64,000 nt of DNA. It comes from Marisa cornuarietis (lineage: Eukaryota; Mollusca; Gastropoda; Architaenioglossa; Ampullariidae). This document shows positions 22,972 through 34,982 of the stretch, piece by piece. A program made the translations under genes and the position numbers. The notes under the pieces are model-generated. The model saw only the letters and a program-made list of their open reading frames with translations. It did no database searches and had not been told where the DNA came from. The stretch lies in contig SMMW01000619.1 in NCBI GenBank assembly GCA_004794655.1, positions 1,674,001 through 1,738,000 of the forward strand. The letters run 5' to 3'. The stretch's first letter is position 1, and every line of letters starts with the position of its first letter.

Positions 22972-25900
22972 GTGACCGGTTGGGTGTAGTCACGTATGTA
23001 CAGGTCACTTTTAGGTCAGATGTGGCGTCACTTCCTTCGTCTCGGTCCCGCGATTTAAAAACAGACTGTAATAAAATAAACTCACCGCGTGGTTCCTGGT
23101 TGTGACCGCATTTAACAACCAGCTATTGTTGCTGTGGGTGTAAGAGAGAGAAAGAGTGTGTGTGTGTGTCTTGCTCTTGTTCACATCCCCTTTTTTTTAC
23201 CCTTTTAGATTTTTATCATAAAACATGATAGGTAAAAGGTGAGCGCTTTGTTTTACTTCCGTATGCTTGAAAGACTTGTACCACGTGACAGTATAAAGAC
23301 ACAGCCTTATATGTTGTGGTTTGCACTGGCAGGAATGATTGTTGGTCCATGCGTGCCATGAGTTGTCTCGTGTCCCTCTGTTGGCTGCTGACTATGGTGT
23401 GTTTTTCTGGAGAATATTTTATCGTCTGAGTATACTTGTATGAATACACCTGTGCACCGCAACCTGTGTAACTGTCACCAGCCCCGCTTGTGACGACTTA
23501 TGAATATTTTCGATATGAATGTAAACCGTTACCGAGGTCAGTATCAAGCGAAAGACAGCGCGGGAGTGGGGGTGGAACAAACTAACCAAACCAACAACAG
23601 TCTCCTTTATTTTAGCCTTATGTAAGCATTCAACCAACAACGAGCGGGCACCTGACCTTGCTATTCTGGCGTTTTGGGGGGTAACTTGTTCGCCATATTC
23701 CAGAAGGGGGAGGAAGTGGCTGTCGGATCCTTTGTTTGTGCACGTGGTTGTCATGGCAGCTGTGCTATTTACAGGCCAGTGAATAAATGTAAGAGGAGTG
23801 GCATCCCTCACACTGTCTTTCGAATTAATGTTGCCGTTGTCGTGTTGGGAGAACAAAGAATCGTAGTGTTGGGGGTCAGGGACCTGTGAGAGAAGTGTCT
23901 TGATTATCGAGAGAGGGAAGGTGGAGTTAAAACAGTGGCATGAGCGTGACTCAAAGAAACCATGCAATGTGATACTTAGTGGTGGGGGAGGGGGATTCCA
24001 AATGGTAGCTTTAGACGGTATTATTCCGGGTGGTTTTATAGGATGTGTTCCACTTTAACCCCCAAAGTTTCCCTTCTCTTTCCCTCCCTCATTCTCTCTC
24101 TCTCTCCTCTCCGTCCACTCTTCTCGTCACGCCGTCTCGTTTTCTCCCAGAGCCTACGAATGTTGATCAGGCCACAAGATGAAAATAGTTTTAGCAGTTT
24201 GATTTTTTTTTCTTTTTTCGCTTTGAAATGTCTGGACTCCCATGTATCAGTACGGAAGTGGTGATACCAACACAGAATCTGAACCATCCAATATGTTACT
24301 GTCACAAGGTGTTCCCCTCCTGAATGTTACATGTATCACCCAGCTGCTTTTACTTTCGATTACGATCGGGGTGGGGGAGGAGAGAGAGAGAAAGAGCGAG
24401 TGAGTGTGCTAGGGGTGAGTGAGTGAAGGGGAGTTGGCGTTCGTTCACCAGTTCAGGTGTTTAGCGAGTCAGTTCTGCCCCCTCATTATACGCGAATCAC
24501 CTCCGCCGACATCAAAGTGAGTTACCTTACTGTCAGTAGGTCTTGACATTCTCATTTCTCCCTCTTGTGTGGCAGTGCGTCAGTCTACCGTCAGACGCCA
24601 GAAGGTCAGAGGGCAGGCTGCAAGAATCTTGACCACATACCGAGTTAATCGTCTTCGGCTGTTGAGAAGGACCCGCTGTCCCGAACACCAACAACATGTT
24701 CGCTGTTGGAGGCGAGGACAAGAAACTAAAGCTTAGGTACACATACATGGCTGAAGACATTTCACGTATAGCCTCTCGCTTTTGTGGATGACGACGACTA
24801 ATAAAATTATGGGAACACTTCAACAACGGAGTGTGGCGAGAAGCTTATGTCTTTGCTTTCTCTAATCCATTCACTGCCGATGTACTAAAGTGGGGCTACA
24901 TCTGTTAAGTGTTAGTGATTAAGATTCAATCACATTATTTTCACGAATCACGAAGATCTAATCTCTCTCTCTCACACACACACACAAATTATTTTCTTGA
25001 ATCACGAAGTTATGTAGGAGGTAAGCAAGAGCAAGGGGTTGGCGAAATTAGTTATGGAGGAGGTCGAAGGGGTTCATTTGACCATCATGTCACAGAATCT
25101 GACATAAAAACTACCATATTTGTCCTCTTTAGAACGAACTTTGGCGTCTGAAATGAAATAGGCTATAAGTTTGTTTTGTTTCTATCGAAATATGCTGCTT
25201 ACACGTTTCTGACAATAGTTGTGGGTACAGTGATGATCCCTGTCTGACTGGCTTGAGGGGACTGCACCCTATCTTTTTTCTCGACGCTGTCTACATCGAC
25301 TACGTTTTGTTTTGTTTTTTGTTTGTTTGTTTGTTTGCGCCATATACCTCTGATATGGATTGCTCTGTTCCTTCGCCAAGTCGTATCCACCTTGTAAATC
25401 ACTTGTAATAACTGTCTGTGCAGAATATTGGCCGTCTCTCTTGAAGTTTTTCGCTTGATGGGATTATTTCACTTCATTTTCTCAATTTAACGTTTTGTTG
25501 TTTTGTTTATTTTTATTGCTGTTGTTGCTGCTGCTGTTGTTCCTGATGTACGTACCACACAATATTTATTTTTTCTTCAACTACGAGTCTTGTTCTTCGT
25601 CACTTCATTTCCCGCTACATGTTTAGTTTCTGACCTGGGCGTGTTCAGGAAGTCGACTGCACTCTCGATGACAAATATGTTTATTTTACCTCCATCCATG
25701 AATTTTCTTTAGTACGTTAATTATTAATACGTCCTTGGCTCCAGAATGGACAGCCTCCGGACCATAACTGTATGTTTTTATGTATGTATGTATGTATGTA
25801 TGTATGTATGTATGTATGTATGTAGCTTTTGTAAAACGCTGTGGGTCCGCCTTGATAGTTTGGTAGGCCCTGCACAAATTATTGTCATTATTAAGTTACG

Positions 25901-26600
25901 TGTGCACGAAAGGTTTTGTCCGATTTCGACGAGGAGATGATAATGATTGATGAGTGATTGATGATGACGACGACGACTGTCACAGCATAGCGAATGTGTT
26001 TTTAACTTCCGGCGCGCCTTCGTCATGTGCCTGTGAACAACTGTTGACGAGATGGAGAGAACGGGCAGCGCGCCCTGTACTTAAGGCCAGAAGACAGTAA
26101 TTTGTGTGTTTGTGTCTAGTCGGCTCTGTAATCTTGTTGACCACTGATTCATCAAACACCAGCTCTCTTCATCAGAGTCGGTCCTCGTGACCTATAGACA
26201 ACGCTCACTCGTAATCAAACTCTCCTCCTCTCTCTATCTCTTACTCTGTCTTTCTTCATCTCTTATTGCCTTTTTTTTTTTTCTTTCTTTCTTTCTTTCA
26301 TTAAAACACCATTTTGAAGCTTTTTTTGTCTTGAAAGCTGCTTTCCGTTTTATCACTGTTCTTGTTCTTAAGGCCTTTCTTAACTGCACGAATATTGATG
26401 AAGGTTTGACCTATTAGGAGAAGGCTTTCACATTATAGTCCTGTAAAAACTGTCCCAAACACCCAAACGTTCTTACATATTTGTCTGAATAAGGATGGCA
26501 GAGCATTTTCTCCTATCTTCATTCCTTGCCCTCCAGACTGGTTGTCCATGTTTGTGACGCACTGCACCTTGTTATATATTATGTAATATTGTATTGAGAT

Positions 26601-26635
<35 letters not shown>

Positions 26636-27479
26636 ACTTCGAGTTCATATTAATGTTTACACTCTTTTAAAATTAAAGTATTTCATTTCATCTTCATAAG
26701 ACTTTTTCTAGACGCAGTTATTGTATGCTACATTCAGTTACAACAAAGACTTTGCAGAGTTGACAAGTTTGTTTGTTTGTTTTTTTTATTCAGTTTTTGT
26801 CAGACCACAAACTCGAGTAGAACACTCATTTACGCACTTTACATTTGTAGTCGGTATCACAGACAACGATATAAAAAGTTCACGAGGACCATTTCGTGAC
26901 AATGCCAGTGCCTTCCGCATCGGGGACTAGAGGCAAGCTCTTGCACAGTTTCCGATGGCGCGCTTGAGTTCTGGAATAACTAGATGTTTATCAGTTCTAA
27001 CTGCAGCCGATGGTACTCATGGGGTTGGGGTGAGCACTTCACTTACAATTGTGGAGGCTTGTTGGGGGCAGATTAAATGTTTCCACCTCGCGAATGGCTG
27101 CTGCTGTATCTCGACATCACAGCTCCGGTCTCTAGCGTGCACCACAAATATCATGCGGAAGAGAATTGTCAATCAGCATCCTCAATCCCCGGTTTTCCCC
27201 CAGAATGACTACACATCCACCGTAGGTGAATGTTGCAGCTGCAGAGCTCATCCTACTTTTTCAGAAGATTCCATCCCCTGTTAAATGAATATGCTTTAAG
27301 TCCTCCCCACATTTGTCTTCCTCACTTGTGGAGCAAGAGTATGGTGTAACTGAAGCCTGACTGCTACATTTCTAGATACTTTGAACGTTGCTGTAGTTTG
27401 GATGGTGACCTCAGACCAAGATTTGCACAGATGATGTCCATTTCATCGTCAACACAAGACTTCAGTCATCCAAGTCATC
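22972..27479. other. Non-coding stretch downstream of the last HDAC exon
   Basis: No gene recognised. It contains GA/CT and TG microsatellites (23,150; 24,080-24,110; 24,380; 26,225-26,300; 26,600-26,635) and a TATG repeat at 25,780-25,824. An open stretch of 182 codons on the - strand at 23,419-23,967 has no motif or repeat match that I know. A short ATG frame ending at a GT at 24,735 could be an exon but has no support. Confidence 0.5.
25780..25824. repeat. TATG microsatellite
   Basis: About eleven near-perfect TATG units, with open frames on both strands that are by-products of the repeat. Confidence 0.9.
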
Positions 27480-27680
27480 ACTCGGGTGGTCAGGTGTCGT
27501 AAGGGTTCGCCCCTGTCACCAATACAGTGAAGGTTGACTGTCCTGGGTTCAGCTCTCGTCTCGAGCACACTGTTCTTTCTCTGCATGTGGCATCTGTTTA
27601 CAGGGTTGGCTGCCTTGCCGTGATATAGCCTTAGTTGTTGGCTCTTCGTAAAACACCAATTCCCATCCCTCCCTCCAGAC
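27480..27680 (+). mobile_element. tRNA-derived SINE, third copy of the 18.2-kb family
   Basis: Shares CCTGTCACCAATACAGTGAA, GGGTTCAGCTCTCGTCTCG (B-box-like) and CTCTGCATGTGGCATCTG with the copies at 18,192 and 22,340. It lies immediately upstream of a family A LINE fragment. Confidence 0.8.
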
Positions 27681-27689
27681 ATTATTCAC

Positions 27690-28690
27690 CACCGTCTCAC
27701 AGAAAGCACTGGTGTACTAAACCCGTATACTGCATCTTGCAACAACCTGTATAACTTCTACCTGAGGATAGATGCTAACATTCTTCAAAGCAACCAGTGG
27801 CAAAACCACAGAACTGTCAGCCTAATCACCAACATTCAAAACTGTGTTGAAAGTAATTCAGAATCGCATCATCACCACCGCAGAACAGGCGGCTTCAGAC
27901 CAGCCATGAGCGCAGTTGAACAGATCTTTAACTGTCACATCCGCGAGAGGGAAAAATCTATAAACATGTAGAGCACCACCGGGATCTCTTCCACAACTTC
28001 ACCCACTTCAAATACATTTGACAGAGTCTGGCACCAACGGCTGCGGCATGTAGTGTGAAAACACATCATCGAGAGAACCAAATGAGAGCTTTCCTTCACA
28101 AACTGTGGGCATCTGTCCATCGTGTCCCCTATGACCTGCACTGTTCAACATCAGTTTTGAAAATATCATGCAAGAAACCCTTACACTCCATGTTTCTTGG
28201 GCAGAAAGCCGATATCCAACGTATACTTTGCAGACGACATGGATGTGGTAGCAGGCACCGACAGCGAACTGCAAGACCTTTCGTCAGATTGACAGACTGA
28301 GCGCAGATGGAATGGAGACCAGCTCTCAAAGAAAAACAGTCATGGTTGACGACAATGATAAAAGAGAAATCTGCATGAACGGAGTACACCTGGAGGAGGT
28401 GAACAGCTTACAGGAGATAGAAGCCACCATTTTCAAAGATGGCAGTTCCATGGCAGAGGTCCATTACAGCATCATGACAGCAACAGCAGAAGCTACCAGG
28501 CTGAACAGGTTCTGGTGCAGGTTTACTAGCAAGTACAGACTCAGCAAGGCCCTCGTAATTGCAACCTTGCTCTAGGGACGGGATACGGGAGAATTCTTGC
28601 TAGAGAGGAGAATCTATACTTCGAGGCCATGTGCCCGAGGGGATTGCTCCAGACCTCGTAGAGGGAACACAAGTCCAATTACTTTGACGG
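27690..28690 (+). mobile_element. LINE fragment (family A), most complete reverse-transcriptase remnant here
   Basis: Frame-broken translation follows RT order: NHRTVSLITNIQNCVES, GGFRPAMSAVEQIFNCHIRE, NTFDRVWHQRLRHV, then VYFADDMDVVAGTDSELQD (catalytic box), VMVDDNDKREICMNGVHLEE and FTSKYRLSKALVIATLL. Stops and frameshifts every 100-200 bp show that it is inactive. Confidence 0.85.
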
Positions 28691-28699
28691 AGTCTTGTT

Positions 28700-30251
28700 A
28701 ACCACTGTCTTGTCAACCACTGTGTCTATCCAATCGTCCCCCACCCCACTCTGTCCCCCTGACGACGAGAACCGGCGGACCAGCATGACCATTAATCAAG
28801 TTTTAGCAATCAAGGAGTGGATGAATGAATGAGCAGGGAGCGGACTGATGTCTGTTGATGACATCCTTGGACACAAGACATTTGTGGCAACGTGTGTCTG
28901 CACACAGTAACGATACCCGCTGCTGGGCTTTGGCACTTCGTGATGGCGACCTGCTGGCATTCTATTCCAGTCCAGATTTTGTTTTTTTTTTAAATTTGCG
29001 GGGGAATATTTTCTTAAGGAATACTGCGTACCTTGTAAAAAGCGAACGCCGTTGATAGCCACGCTTTCTGAGGTGAACTACATACTGTTGATGTTGCCTC
29101 ACAATAATTTAAAAAAAAACCTTTAGCCGCTTATTTCCTGGTTTAAATTTATGGGCCAGTTTATGGATGGAATGGACATGCGAGGACACAACCCAACCCT
29201 CGTCAGAAGCAGCGGCCCCGAGTCCCAAGGCAGCTGAACATAATACAAATGTCACTGCAAGCTTCTTACTCGCAGCCAAAGCCTGTCTCCCGGCAAAGGA
29301 TATATTTTATCAGTGAAGGATGTGGCTTTTGTTCAAATTTCCATTTGATTGACACTACAACGGTCGGGACGCAGCTGAACACGAGGCTCTGAACTTCAAA
29401 AATATTTTATCAATTCCACTTTAAATTGATATTTGTGGGGTTCTTCGCCTTCCGATGTTAACAAATTTAGATTTTTCTGAAACTGGGGGCAAATATACTA
29501 AAGTCAAAAAAGGGTGGCAGAAATAAAAGTAAATTCTGTGTGCGTATGTGTGTGTGTGTGTGTGTGTGCATACATGGCGCAGATCCTACCGGGCTGATCA
29601 CTCTTATCTCTCGTCATCAAGTTGTCGAGTGTTGTTACAATCTTGTCGCTGACCTAAGGTATTTCATGTCTGGATGTGACTCCTGTAAACTATATTCCTG
29701 TACATGTACATGGCCATCGTATGGCTGGCGGTGCTGACTCGGTGCAATACTCATCTCGCCCTGCCTTCTCTCAATTATCTGGTGTCGTGCTTATGCCATA
29801 AAGCGGACTGTGGGTTGCTACATGTGGGGAGGTAAATCTGGAGCTCGTCAGCGCATTTTTGTTCTTTTTTACTTTCCCCACATCGTGTGATACAAGTGTC
29901 TTCGTCATTTGTCAGCTCCTCTCACTCGTTAGTTGTCAATAACGATGTTAGTGCTGGTAAGTTTGCTTCTCTCTTTTCTGTGACGACTGTCAGAGCGAGA
30001 CTAAGGGCCGGAGAGGGGAGGCTGTCGATGGCTGGTCATTCTTCACGTGCTGGCACAGAGATGTTTTACAAGTTAGTCTCGTGGGGCTTTGGTGCATCAG
30101 TCGAGGGGTTACCTGCCACTGTCCTTTCGGAGCTTTTTCGTTCTCAGTTCTTTCGGTGTTGGGAAAGGGACGATAATTTACATAGACTGGACTAACACTT
30201 AAAAACTGCATGGTGTTTGGGGGAGAAATATTATTGTTTGTACATCGCAGG

Positions 30252-30315
<64 letters not shown>

Positions 30316-31202
30316 ACGTTCCTAAATTTCAGCACGGAAATGTCCATAATTCCTGTTCATAAATTTATTCCAAGGGTGATCCAGATAATTTATCTCGTAA
30401 ACTGCCCTGAAGAAAGCTTTGTTGGGGCGACATAATATAGTTGAGTGTGATAGAGGCAGTCAGCTCACCAGAAGAGCACCTAATGATCAGACGATGACAA
30501 CACCTATTGAGAATGGTCACCAGAAGCGCTCTTTGCCCTCAGCTACTGAAGACACGGCAAAGAGGAGATAATGATATCACACCCCACACCCCGTCCCAGC
30601 ACCTACAGGACAACTCAGATAAGAAGGGTGAGACACTGGAGCAAACCCCGTTGAACGATCTTGTTCGACAAGATCAACCCTACTTTTATAGAGTTGTGCA
30701 TATGTTAGTTATCAACCACTGCACCTGTGAAGACCCTCCGCTACAAACTACTTCTTACCCCCACCTCGAGCAATTGTTGGCAAGAGTTAAATGTCTTCTT
30801 TAAACTACATTCGATTTTGACAAACGAAATCAGTTTGCGTGCTTTATGGTGATTATTTAAATATCAAAACAACGGCGAAGCACAAAAATCTCTGAAGGAC
30901 TAGCCAACTCCAAAGTTGATCTCCAACCACGTAAGATTTCTTTCATGTCTCGTGAGCAAAGGTGTCCTGCTGGGAGTGATTGCACGACCCAAAAGAGAGA
31001 AGGCCAGGTAAATATAGTGCCCCCGGGGCACTTTACTGCCTAATAACGGTTGCTATTGCGCCAGTAGTCACTAATCAAAGATCACATGCTGACTAGTGTC
31101 GCATATCAGGCCCAGCGATTAGCTACATCAGACCCGCGAAGAGTAAGGCTACGCGTCTTGAGACCAAAAGAACTTCTCCATTTTTTTTTTTGGGGGGGGG
31201 GA
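28700..31202. other. Non-coding stretch between a LINE remnant and the GPCR gene
   Basis: No gene seen. It holds a TG microsatellite at 29,545-29,568 and a longer one at 30,254-30,312. A 102-codon open stretch on + at 29,887-30,195 and a 98-codon one at 30,507-30,803 show no recognisable motif. The GPCR 3' UTR should lie just below 31,203 on the - strand; I see no clear AATAAA close to the stop. Confidence 0.5.
30254..30312. repeat. TG microsatellite
   Basis: About 29 uninterrupted GT dinucleotides. Confidence 0.95.
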
Positions 31203-32264
31203 TTATGATGGGGCTTTGAAAGACGACGCATGTGGTTGCCTGAGGCTGCCCGTGGACAGGCGCCTGTCGGTCTGGGTGCACAGGAGGCAGCAGATAAGCT
31301 GCTTGTAGGCCTGCAGGAAGTTCTTATCCATCAGCGTGTAGATGACTGGGTTGAGGGAGTACAGTACCCACGCCGCGCACGGCGCCCAGATGTGCGCGAT
31401 GGTCTTGGTCTGGCGCGGGTCCACCAGGTTGATGGTAAAGTAGGGAGTCGTGCCCAGGAAAAAGCCCAGGAAGATGAGCAGCATCATGGCTGTCAGGCGC
31501 AGTGAGTCGCGCTGGTTCTTCTGCTTCCGGTACAGGCTGCCTCGTGAGGCGCGCTTGCGCGTACGGGCCACCACGCAGCCGATGCGCGCGTAGCAGAAGG
31601 AGATGAAGATGCAAGGGACGACGTAGCCGAGCGTGATGACGACGATCTTGTGCGACTTGCCCACGTGGGAGGTGAAGGTGCACTGCAGGATGAGCGATTC
31701 GAAACTGAAGGAGCCCCACAGGCCCAGCACAGGCGTGGCGCAGAAGACGGCCGGGAACATCCAGCACACGACGATGATGGGCAGGAAGACGGGCCGCTGC
31801 GCCATGCGTGGGTACAGCTGCGGGTGCACCACGTTGAGGTAGCGGTACAACGCGATGATGCTGAGCTGCAGCATGTTGACGCCGATCAACCAGATGCGGA
31901 TGGCGGCGTGGAGCACGCACACCCATCCAGGCAGCACCCAGGTCTTCTGCTGGAAGGCCACGGCCTGTAGGGGAAGCACCAGGCAGGTGTAGAGCACGTC
32001 GGCGAAGCTGAGGTTGCCGATGAGGATGCTGTTGATGTTGGTGCGCAGACCTGAGGTCACGATGGCCAGAATGGTCAGGGCGTTGCCCACAAAGCCGGAC
32101 ACGGCCAGCACCACCGTCACCAGAGCCACGGCCTGGAACATAACATCCGGGTAACAGTCCAGCGCTGTGCATGACGGGCTCGCTTCCTCTCCCGACCCGT
32201 TGTTAACCGCCACGCCCGTCATGGGCACCGATTGGTTGAAGCTAATCACGTGGTTGTACTCCAT
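31203..32264 (-). CDS. Rhodopsin-class G-protein-coupled receptor, moody/Tre1-like orphan, single exon, 353 aa
   Basis: Seven-helix plasma-membrane receptor. N-terminal sequons at N10 and N22; TM1 about 43-70 with GN (N61); TM2 78-103 with LSFAD (D89); Cys116 at the start of TM3, able to pair with Cys195 in loop 2; TM4 with Trp168; TM5 with Pro217; a basic third loop; TM6 258-280 with Pro274; TM7 with LNPVIY (N305-Y309); then a Cys cluster at 325, 326 and 329 that could be palmitoylated. The Asp/Glu of the DRY motif is Tyr (LYRYLNVVHP), and the usual TM6 Trp is Thr (GTTPYF). The first ATG in frame is at 32264; a TAA lies 33 nt upstream, so no earlier start exists unless an upstream exon is spliced on. 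LIGNLSFAD and NLVDP recall the moody/Tre1 group; the ligand is unknown. The coding stretch is visibly richer in GC than its flanks. It sits antisense, 8.2 kb downstream of the last traced HDAC exon. Confidence 0.93.
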   Translation of the reverse strand: MEYNHVISFNQSVPMTGVAVNNGSGEEASPSCTALDCYPDVMFQAVALVTVVLAVSGFVGNALTILAIVTSGLRTNINSILIGNLSFADVLYTCLVLPLQAVAFQQKTWVLPGWVCVLHAAIRIWLIGVNMLQLSIIALYRYLNVVHPQLYPRMAQRPVFLPIIVVCWMFPAVFCATPVLGLWGSFSFESLILQCTFTSHVGKSHKIVVITLGYVVPCIFISFCYARIGCVVARTRKRASRGSLYRKQKNQRDSLRLTAMMLLIFLGFFLGTTPYFTINLVDPRQTKTIAHIWAPCAAWVLYSLNPVIYTLMDKNFLQAYKQLICCLLCTQTDRRLSTGSLRQPHASSFKAPS

Positions 32265-34630
32265 CGTCACTGATGCGACCTCGGCGGCATCTGTGAAGGA
32301 TTAGCGAGATGCGTCTCCTGTGGAAACAGTTTGTGTCCAAGAAAAGGCGCAGAAGACAGAATCACCGTCTGGAAGAAAAACCAGCAACTGTTGGGTCTTC
32401 TTTTTCTCCGAGCACTGGCTTCAGGTTGTCATGGGGTTGTGATGACCAAGACCTGAAACAAAGAGGAAACTGTAAACTGTCTCTCAGTGACAACGGCGTG
32501 ACACAAACACATCACGTGGTCTACCCACATGTACGGCCACAGATTGTAGTGGTTCTTTTTAAATGTTTGTGTAGGGTCTTTTGAGCGACTGGCTCTTTCC
32601 CATTTACGCCTAAATACTTTATAATACTTAGGGAGCCTTCCTTGTGCGGGAAGGTACTTCGTGAAGGATTATTTATTTATTGCTTTGACACTTTCATTTC
32701 TGCGAGGGAAAAGTAGGAGCTTGTGTTATTCAGTCCTACATAGATCAGCCTCTGTCCCACATTTGGGTTGGGGAATACTGTCATTAGATTCCCGCTCCGA
32801 AAGGTCTCTGAGGGCATCTCGCGAGAGTTGACTACCAATATTTGGCTAGAGAAGACAGTCACGGATTGATTGGTCTTTGGCCTCCATACAGTCTAAGGAA
32901 CCTGCGTCTTCCCACTTTTCACTAAGAGTCAGTAGTTCTTTATAATTTTTTTTCTATTTTTATCCATTGTCAAGATTCACTGATATTTTACAGCCGCTTC
33001 CTGAGACAAACATGAAAGTGTCCACAGTATTGAGACAAACGATGTCTTCTGTCAGCTTTCATCATTCTGCTACTTCTGATGACACCACGCCAAAATGACC
33101 AAACTTTAGGGAAAGGCCATGCAGGACACACAACCACTCGCAGCGAGATTTACTTTCCTAAAACTGAACATAACAGCATTTTGGATAAATTTATGGTTGT
33201 ATACTTCACTTCATTTAGAAACATAAATACTTTCAGCCGAAAGAACGCATTGACAAGGGTGGTAAAGATGAGGCGAACTGTTTCGGTTGTTGTTTTTTTT
33301 TTCAGGCTGTTGCCTTCAGCTAGTATTGGGTAGTAAACACAGGTCAGATATACGAGGGCCTTTTTCATAATCAATAGTCTCTCCACCGCTGCTAAATAAA
33401 TACCTTGTGTGTTTCGAGAGTGAGGAAGATTGCACACTGCTCCATAAAGACATTGTCCTCACATTATTGTTTTACATCTTGCTGTTGTCGTAGTGTGAGG
33501 AGGTGAAAGCTAGCAAATAATACATTGGCTCACACTCATGCACGCGCGCAACACACACACACACACACTATTTCTCTCTCTCTCTCTCACTTACACTGGG
33601 AGAAAGAGAAAAAAACTCTCCATCTCCAAGAAAAAAGAGAAAATAGACCAAAAAAAGGGAAAAAATAACAAGAAAGACGAAAGAGAAATTATTGACACTT
33701 TTTGGTAACTCTTGATCGTCTTTTTTTTTTAGTTTTGTTAAACGAGGCCTGAAAGAAGGAGTATTAAGAAGGCTAATGGACCTCTAAACAGGATGATAGT
33801 CCTAGACATTCCGCCTGAACACCTAACCCACTTGTTCGCTCAGCAAAGCATGTAAAACTGAAAACTATTAGGACCAGGACATTCAGTTTCAATCACACGA
33901 AAGTGTATGCAGCCACAATTACAGGCGTTGGTCGACCATAATAAGAGACCGAAAAAAGTGGAGTGAAAATTTACTGCGGGATGAGTGAGGCATGTGGAAA
34001 TCTTAATTTTTTAAAGACTTGCAGAAGGCGTTTCCTGGCAATAAAAACCAAAAAAAGCGAAGAGTTTTGAATTCCCCCTGGCTTATGGCAGATGATCTGT
34101 ACGCCTGGTGCAAAGGGGTTTGAACCCTTGCTGAAGAAGGATGGCTAATGTGACGAAAGTAGTATCAGCGCAGTTTCCCCTGGGAAATATTCGCCGGTGA
34201 CCCACAGAAGGAAAAAAATGTGAGGCTTGCTTTCCTCCTGCTCTTAGAGGACACAGGGTCCAGTCTTAGTGGCGAGAGTGGCGCAGCTGTCTTGGTTTAT
34301 TTGTCACGTGGTTGAGGGCAAGGCTGGATGGGAAAGTCGTTGTGGATTTTATTCCGAGCGAAGGTAACCCTCGGTAATAGTGTAAGTGGGAGAAAATAGC
34401 GAACAATGTAAGTCCTGTGGTGTCTACCTCCCAGCATCGCCGAGGTCACCGGTGTGTAACAACAAGCACTGGTGGTCGTGCAAACAGCAGATCATTTCCT
34501 TGGTGGCCAAAAGCACCGGAGGGCTGCTACACTACCCGCTAATAGTTGTGATGGAAAGGACAACAACATGTTTCACAGGTGGCGCATACAGTTGACGAGG
34601 GCCATAAGAAGTATTCATTCCACAGCCGTC
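32265..34630. other. Upstream flank of the GPCR gene, no gene seen
   Basis: Just upstream of the receptor start (- strand) a CTTCACAG at about 32,295 could be a splice acceptor for a 5' UTR exon. A 7-codon upstream ATG frame precedes the start in another frame. Otherwise there are only CA and CT microsatellites (33,550-33,590) and A-rich stretches; no motif-bearing frame. Confidence 0.45.
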
Positions 34631-34900
34631 AGGTTACGGGTCAGGTAGCAGAGTGGCAAGCGCCTGTCTGTAGAAGTGTACGGTGATGGGGCTGAGATCT
34701 TGTCTCACAGAACAAGTGCTTCTCCCCGGTTATGACACCTGCTACAAGGCCTGGCCGCTGGCGGTTTCCTGCTGGTGCTCCAGTTTCCTTCCCTTCATCA
34801 CCATTTTGCCCACGGTGCGTTGTCAGCACAATCGGATACTCATTCCTGTCTAATAAACCAGCCACCCGATCTTGCACCCGCCTTCTTGGGCACAGGACCC
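34631..34900 (+). mobile_element. tRNA-derived SINE
   Basis: GGTAGCAGAGTGGCAAGCGC (A-box region), GGGCTGAGATCTTGTCTCAC (B-box-like), then GGCGGTTTCCTGCTGGTGCT and CCAGTTTCCTTCCC. The last part parallels the GGGTTTTCTCTGGGTACTCC domain of the SINE at 6,345. The right end is not sharp. Confidence 0.65.
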
Positions 34901-34959
34901 GACTAGTGTTGCTCGACATGGAGTAGTTGTCAACTTACACCAGTACTTCTGGGCATAGA

Positions 34960-34982
34960 TTTTTTTTTTTTTTTTTTTTTTT
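34960..34982. repeat. Poly-T run
   Basis: About 23 T residues, possibly the tail of an element inserted on the - strand. Confidence 0.9.

Noticed and set aside
23419..23967. 182-codon - strand frame
   Set aside because: Long enough to notice but without transmembrane pattern, motif or repeat, and no splice context; probably chance in a GC-moderate stretch.
24690..24736. Possible first coding exon starting MFAVGGEDKKLKLR and ending at a GT
   Set aside because: Fourteen codons with an acceptable start context but no linked downstream exon.
31324..32172. 282-codon frame overlapping the GPCR in another - strand frame, and + strand frames at 31,650-31,970
   Set aside because: Shadow frames made possible by the GC-rich receptor codons; their text is Arg/His/Pro-rich and has no fold.
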